Below are positions 60,398 through 64,000 of a stretch of DNA of 64,000 bases, piece by piece. How positions within the stretch are numbered: position 1 is the first letter of the stretch; each line of letters begins with the position of its first letter. The notes under the pieces were generated by a model that saw only the letters and a list, made by a program, of their open reading frames with translations, did not search any database and was not told the DNA's origin. The DNA comes from Actinomycetota bacterium (lineage in GTDB: Bacteria; Actinomycetota; Actinomycetes; Actinomycetales; Dermatophilaceae): NCBI GenBank assembly GCA_020161845.1, contig JAIUNK010000018.1:1-64000 (forward strand), read 5' to 3'. Made by a program: the position numbers and the translations under genes.

Positions 60398-62041
60398 CTA
60401 CCGTCCACCGTTGCTGGCTTCGATCGCCTCCAGCGCCAACTCCCGGCGCAGGACCGCGTGTTCGAGCTGCCGGGCCAGCACTGTCTCCTGGTGCAGACTT
60501 CGGGCGGTCGCCACACACATCCCGATCATGATGACGCTGAACGGCGCCGCGACAAGGATGGCCATGGTTTGCAGCGCCGACAGGCCATCGGTCAGCCCGC
60601 CGCTGCGGGCCCCGCTCCACAACAGCACGCCCGCGACGGCACCCTCGAGCACCGAGAAGAAGACGCGGCTCCAGATGGGCGGGTTCTCATCGCCGCCGGA
60701 GGCCAGCATGTCGACCACGAGCGAGCCCGAGTCGGAACTCGTGACGAAGAAGACCACGATCAGGATCAGGAACAAGCCGGCCAGCACGGGGCCACCGGGG
60801 ATGGTGTCCAGAAGGTGGAACAGGGCCGTATTGGTCGACACCGCTCCGTCTTGGACCATGTCGCCGTGGGTGATCTGGCGATAGATGGCGCTGCCACCGA
60901 GCACCGAGAACCACAAGAAGGTCAGCAGAGCCGGGACGAGGAGCACCCCGCCGACGAACTCGCGCACGGTGCGGCCCCGCGAAATCCTCGCGATGAAGAC
61001 CCCGACGAACGGCGACCAGCTCATCCACCAGCCCCAGTAGTACGTGGTCCAGCCGGACAGCCAGGTCTCTCCCGGCTCGCCCTGGAAGGACATCGTGCGA
61101 AAGCTCAGCCCGATGAAGTTCTGCACATAGGCACCCAGGTTCTGGACGAACTCCCGGAGCACGAACAGCGACGGCCCGAACACCAGCACGAGGGTCATCA
61201 GCACCAGGGCCAGGATCAGGTTGCCGTTGGAGAGCCACTTGATGCCCACGTCCAACCCGCTGACCACCGAGACCATCGCGATCGCCGTGATGCCCGCGAC
61301 CAGCAGCAGGAGCAGCGTGCTGCTCTGCTGCACCACGCCGAGATACTCCAGCCCGGCGCCCAGTTGGGTGACGCCGAAGCCGAGCGACGTGGCCACCCCG
61401 AAGAGGGTGCCGACGATCGCCACCACGTCGATCACGTCGCCCCAGCGGCCCGCCACCCGGTCGCCGAACAGCGGCTCCAGGGCCCAGCGGATCGAGATGG
61501 GACGCCCGCGCCGGTGCACGGCCAGCGCGATCCCGAGGGCCACCACGATGTAGATCGCCCACGCATGCAGACCCCAATGCAGGAAGGTCGTGGTCATGGC
61601 GTTCTGGGCGCGGGTCGGGTCGGTAGCTCCGGCCGCCGCACCGGCGCTGCCCGGCGGTGGGGTGACGAAGTGATTCAGCGGCTCCGCCACCCCCCAGAAC
61701 ACCAGCCCGATGCCCATGCCTGCGGCGAAGAGCATCGCGAACCAGCTCCCGAGGCCGTACGCCGGCTTCTCGTCATCCGGACCGAGGGTCACATTTCCCC
61801 AGGCGGAGAATCCGACATAGAGGCAGAAGCCGACGAAGCCGGTGACCAACAGGACGTAGTACCAGCCCAGGCCGTTGATGACGGTCCGGTTGGCGTCGCC
61901 CAGCACGGAACTGAGCCAACCCGGCGCGATCAGCGCCACCAGCACGAAGCCGACGATCAGGATGGTCGCGGGCCAGAACACGCGAGGGGCGATACCTCCC
62001 TTCGCCAGCACCGCCTGACGTGGTTCGGCGTTCGTGGTCAC
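60398..62041 (-). CDS. BCCT-family betaine/carnitine/choline-type transporter
   Basis: A 547-residue secondary transporter with twelve helices. BCCT signatures are AAGMGIGLVFWGVAEP (glycine-rich TM3) and YYWGWWMSWSPFVGVFIARI with SRGRTVREF after it. It imports compatible solutes such as glycine betaine with Na+ or H+. AAGGAGTACCT directly before GTG 62041 sets the start. It follows the membrane-protein gene by 33 bp in reverse order and may share its transcript. Confidence 0.92.
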   Translation of the reverse strand: MTTNAEPRQAVLAKGGIAPRVFWPATILIVGFVLVALIAPGWLSSVLGDANRTVINGLGWYYVLLVTGFVGFCLYVGFSAWGNVTLGPDDEKPAYGLGSWFAMLFAAGMGIGLVFWGVAEPLNHFVTPPPGSAGAAAGATDPTRAQNAMTTTFLHWGLHAWAIYIVVALGIALAVHRRGRPISIRWALEPLFGDRVAGRWGDVIDVVAIVGTLFGVATSLGFGVTQLGAGLEYLGVVQQSSTLLLLLVAGITAIAMVSVVSGLDVGIKWLSNGNLILALVLMTLVLVFGPSLFVLREFVQNLGAYVQNFIGLSFRTMSFQGEPGETWLSGWTTYYWGWWMSWSPFVGVFIARISRGRTVREFVGGVLLVPALLTFLWFSVLGGSAIYRQITHGDMVQDGAVSTNTALFHLLDTIPGGPVLAGLFLILIVVFFVTSSDSGSLVVDMLASGGDENPPIWSRVFFSVLEGAVAGVLLWSGARSGGLTDGLSALQTMAILVAAPFSVIMIGMCVATARSLHQETVLARQLEHAVLRRELALEAIEASNGGR

Positions 62042-62192
62042 AGGTACTCCTTCGCAGCCGGTCGGGCAGGACGACCCCGTTCCGCGCCCGGCCCGATCGT
62101 TAGGGACGTTGATACCGGGGGGAAACACTACCCCTACGTGAGGGTTTCTGACTCCTGGCTCGACGTTCTCCAGCCTCCGGCGCGGCGTCCGG

Positions 62193-63470
62193 TCAGTTCG
62201 CAGGCTTGGGCTGCAGGGTCACGTGGACGTCCTGGATCTGGCCCCCGCGGTGGATCGTCAGGGTCACCTGCTGGTTCGGCTGCTGACCCCGAATTCGACC
62301 GACCAGGCTGGTCGCGCCGTCGACCGGAACCCCGTTGAGGGCGGTGATGAGGTCACCCTCCTTCAGGCCGGCCGAGGCAGCCGGCGAGCCGGCGGCGACC
62401 GACCCGACGCCAGCGCCGCTGATCTGCGCGGCGCCCTGAGTCAGAGATGCATCGGTGGTGGAGATGCCCAGGTAGGCCACCGAGGCGTGACCCGTGCTGA
62501 TCAGCTGGTCGACGATCGAGGTCACTTCGTGGACCGGGATGGCGAAGCCGATGCCGATGTTCCCGCTCTGGCTGCCCGCACCCGAACCGCCCAGCGAGGC
62601 GATGGCGGAGTTGATCCCGACCAGGCGCCCCGCGGCATCGACCAGGGCTCCCCCGGAGTTGCCCGGGTTGATCGCCGCATTGGTCTGAATCGCGGCGGTG
62701 ACGACGGGGGCCGCGGATTGGCCGCCCATCATGTCGCTCATCGGCACCGTCGAGGGAGTCGGGACCTGACTGGTGGTGACCGGCCGGTCCAGGGCGCTGA
62801 CGATGCCGGTCGTGACGGTGCCCGAGAGACCGAGAGGGTTGCCGAGCGCCATCACCGGGTCGCCGACCTTCAGCGTGGTGGAGTCACCGCGCTGGATCGG
62901 GGTCAGGGTGCTGGGTGGGTTGTCGAGGCGAATGACGGCCAGGTCGGTGCCCGGGTCGGTGCCGACGATCGTGGCCGAGTAGGTGTCCTGCGCGCCGATG
63001 CGCACCTGGATCTTGGCCCCCGCGCCTTGGCCGGAGACGACGTGGTTGTTGGTGACGATGTCGCCCTTGGCGTCCCAGACGACGCCGGATCCCTGATCAC
63101 CACCACCGGCGCCGGTGACCTGGATGGCGACCACGCTGGGGGCGGCCTTGCCGGCCACGGTGGTCCAGTCGGTCGGACCGACCGCCGGTGCCGGCCCGGC
63201 GACCGAGGTGCTCGCGGTGGCGGCACCGGTGTCGCGCGCGCCGTCGGCGAATTCGACCGCACCGAAGGTCACCGCGCTGCCGAGCACCGCGGCCAGGGCC
63301 AGGGTGAGCGCGTCGCGGCCGAACCTGCGCCGCGGCGGCACCGCCCCGGCTTGCGCGACACCGAGAGCCCCGTTGCTGGGCGGCGCCGCGGGCATGCCGG
63401 CGGGGCTACGCCCCGGTGCGGCCTCGTGGCGATCGTGGTCGGCGTCGTACCGGGGGTGGGTGGCAGTCAT
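62193..63470 (-). CDS. HtrA/DegP-like membrane-anchored serine protease (S1C, one PDZ)
   Basis: A 425-residue protease. A cytoplasmic Pro-rich N-terminus (about 50 residues) is followed by one membrane anchor, the trypsin-like domain with catalytic His in TNNHVV, Asp in TDLAVIRL and Ser in NPGNSGGAL, and one C-terminal PDZ domain (YLGISTTDASLTQGA, LKEGDLITALNGVPV). It degrades or refolds damaged exported proteins. The upstream region carries an 11-bp-phased direct repeat typical of OmpR-type control. Confidence 0.92.
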   Translation of the reverse strand: MTATHPRYDADHDRHEAAPGRSPAGMPAAPPSNGALGVAQAGAVPPRRRFGRDALTLALAAVLGSAVTFGAVEFADGARDTGAATASTSVAGPAPAVGPTDWTTVAGKAAPSVVAIQVTGAGGGDQGSGVVWDAKGDIVTNNHVVSGQGAGAKIQVRIGAQDTYSATIVGTDPGTDLAVIRLDNPPSTLTPIQRGDSTTLKVGDPVMALGNPLGLSGTVTTGIVSALDRPVTTSQVPTPSTVPMSDMMGGQSAAPVVTAAIQTNAAINPGNSGGALVDAAGRLVGINSAIASLGGSGAGSQSGNIGIGFAIPVHEVTSIVDQLISTGHASVAYLGISTTDASLTQGAAQISGAGVGSVAAGSPAASAGLKEGDLITALNGVPVDGATSLVGRIRGQQPNQQVTLTIHRGGQIQDVHVTLQPKPAN

Positions 63471-63564
63471 GAGCGTTCCTTTCGCTGGGGCATCCGCCGG
63501 GCCCGGGTTGGGCGCTGCGGACCGCTGGTCTTGGCCTCGCCCTCGAGCGTCCGCGGCGAGACCA

Positions 63565-63622
63565 AGAGGACGCTGAGAATGCGCAGCTCCGCGCGCCGGA
63601 CCGGCTCAGCGTCCTCTCAGCG
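63565..63622. promoter_or_regulatory. OmpR-type repeat region between htrA and the PAP2-like gene
   Basis: CTCAGCG-TCCT-CTCAGCG (63605-63622) is an exact 7-bp direct repeat with 11-bp spacing. An inverted copy of its first part (AGAGGACGCTGAG, 63565-63577) pairs with 63605-63617 in a 13-bp inverted repeat. Such phased repeats bind OmpR/PhoB-family regulators; both divergent genes could be controlled. Confidence 0.55.
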
Positions 63623-63695
63623 ACCGGTTGCGAGGGTGGCCGCCGATGGTCCCGGTCGCGCTCACCGGCGCCGCCCCCCGAAAAGGAGAAGCCCG

Positions 63696-64000
63696 ATGAA
63701 TACCACCCTGACCAACGGACGTCACCGCAGCGACGCCCCCCGTCCTGCCCCAGGGCAAACCTCGGGACGTGACGGCGGTGGCGGGCCCATCCCGTGGACG
63801 TGGTGGATCGGCGGGTCCGTCCTTCTCGGCGCGGGCCTGCTCCTCGGCATCGCCCTGCTGCGGTGGGGAGCTCCACACACCGGAGAGCTGGCGCTGGATG
63901 AATATCTCGGCGCGCGCCGCGTCGCTGCGCTGGACGCGATCGCCGTCGCCTTTGGGGTTCTCCTGGGTCCGATCGTGGCGCCCCTGGTGCTCCTCGTCGC
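63696..64000 (+). CDS. Probable PAP2-family membrane phosphatase (5' part)
   Basis: The first 101 codons of a gene cut by the window end. The protein has a polar N-terminus, a membrane helix (WWIGGSVLLGAGLLLGIALL) and then GELALDEYLGARRVAALDAI before a second helix. This is the N-terminal pattern of PAP2 lipid phosphatases, whose catalytic motifs would lie beyond the window. AAAAGGAG precedes ATG 63696. Confidence 0.5.
   Translation, partial: MNTTLTNGRHRSDAPRPAPGQTSGRDGGGGPIPWTWWIGGSVLLGAGLLLGIALLRWGAPHTGELALDEYLGARRVAALDAIAVAFGVLLGPIVAPLVLLV

Noticed and set aside
1-64000. tRNA or rRNA genes
   Set aside because: I looked for cloverleaf patterns and conserved rRNA stretches in the gaps and saw none; a covariance-model scan would be needed to exclude small RNAs.

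Overview
This is a 64 kb chromosomal stretch from a high-GC Gram-positive actinobacterium. Several things point there: a phosphatidylinositol-mannoside block (pgsA, a PIM acyltransferase, pimA), a deazaflavin-type nitroreductase, a DUF222/HNH protein, an IdeR/DtxR-type iron box, many GTG starts and four-base start/stop overlaps. A Micrococcales-type lineage is plausible, but the species cannot be named from the sequence.

Layout. (a) 0-12 kb: an IS110-type transposase tail abuts secD, followed by the minus-strand housekeeping block ruvB-ruvA-ruvC, a DUF2892 protein, yebC, pdxT-pdxS, a Uma2-like protein (plus strand), a LemA-like membrane protein, pimA, the PIM acyltransferase and pgsA. (b) 12.5-20.6 kb: a plus-strand block that separates pgsA from its usual neighbours HIT and thrS. 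It holds an EF-G-like GTPase, a two-domain FabG-like reductase, an iron-regulated FbpABC-type transporter and a histidine phosphatase. (c) 20.6-25.3 kb: HIT, a nitroreductase-like protein, GNAT, thrS and an RlmA-like methyltransferase. (d) 25.4-36.0 kb: the first arm of an anaerobic purine/urate catabolic system: nifJ, a DHOD-like protein, ygeW, ygeY, arcC and a threonine-synthase-like PLP enzyme. (e) 36.0-45.6 kb: accessory genes: LysR, MFS, a VapBC-type toxin-antitoxin pair, a frameshifted DksA-like gene, a pirin, a two-component system and DUF222/HNH. (f) 45.7-57.7 kb: the second purine arm: fused selenium-type xanthine dehydrogenase, hydantoinase, ssnA, ygfK, an NCS2 purine permease, mocA and xdhC. 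(g) 57.7-64 kb: CapA-like lipoprotein, Phd/PIN toxin-antitoxin, membrane protein, BCCT transporter, HtrA-like protease and the start of a PAP2-like gene.

The main result is the purine system. Its gene set matches the ygeW/ygeY/ygeX/ygfK/ssnA/hyuA/xdhD cluster that gut anaerobes use to break down urate and purines. Here it is split into two arms about 10 kb apart, and the ygeX slot is filled by a different PLP enzyme. A 14-bp near-palindrome (ACTyT-N4-AnAGt) lies at all four promoter regions of the system (25347, 30973, 55805, 56465), so the two arms probably form one regulon. The inferred flow is: the permease imports xanthine/urate; the molybdenum enzyme and YgfK act on the ring; HyuA, SsnA and YgeY open and hydrolyse it; YgeW releases carbamoyl phosphate for ATP formation by carbamate kinase; the PLP lyase releases pyruvate; NifJ oxidises pyruvate to acetyl-CoA and reduced ferredoxin.

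Other points of note: an IS element exactly at the expected secF start, with yajC also missing; a 62-bp nested palindrome behind thrS; remnants of an ECF sigma gene and a DksA/TraR-type gene; a probable CTG start in the iron transporter permease; and an 11-bp-phased OmpR-type repeat between htrA and the PAP2-like gene.
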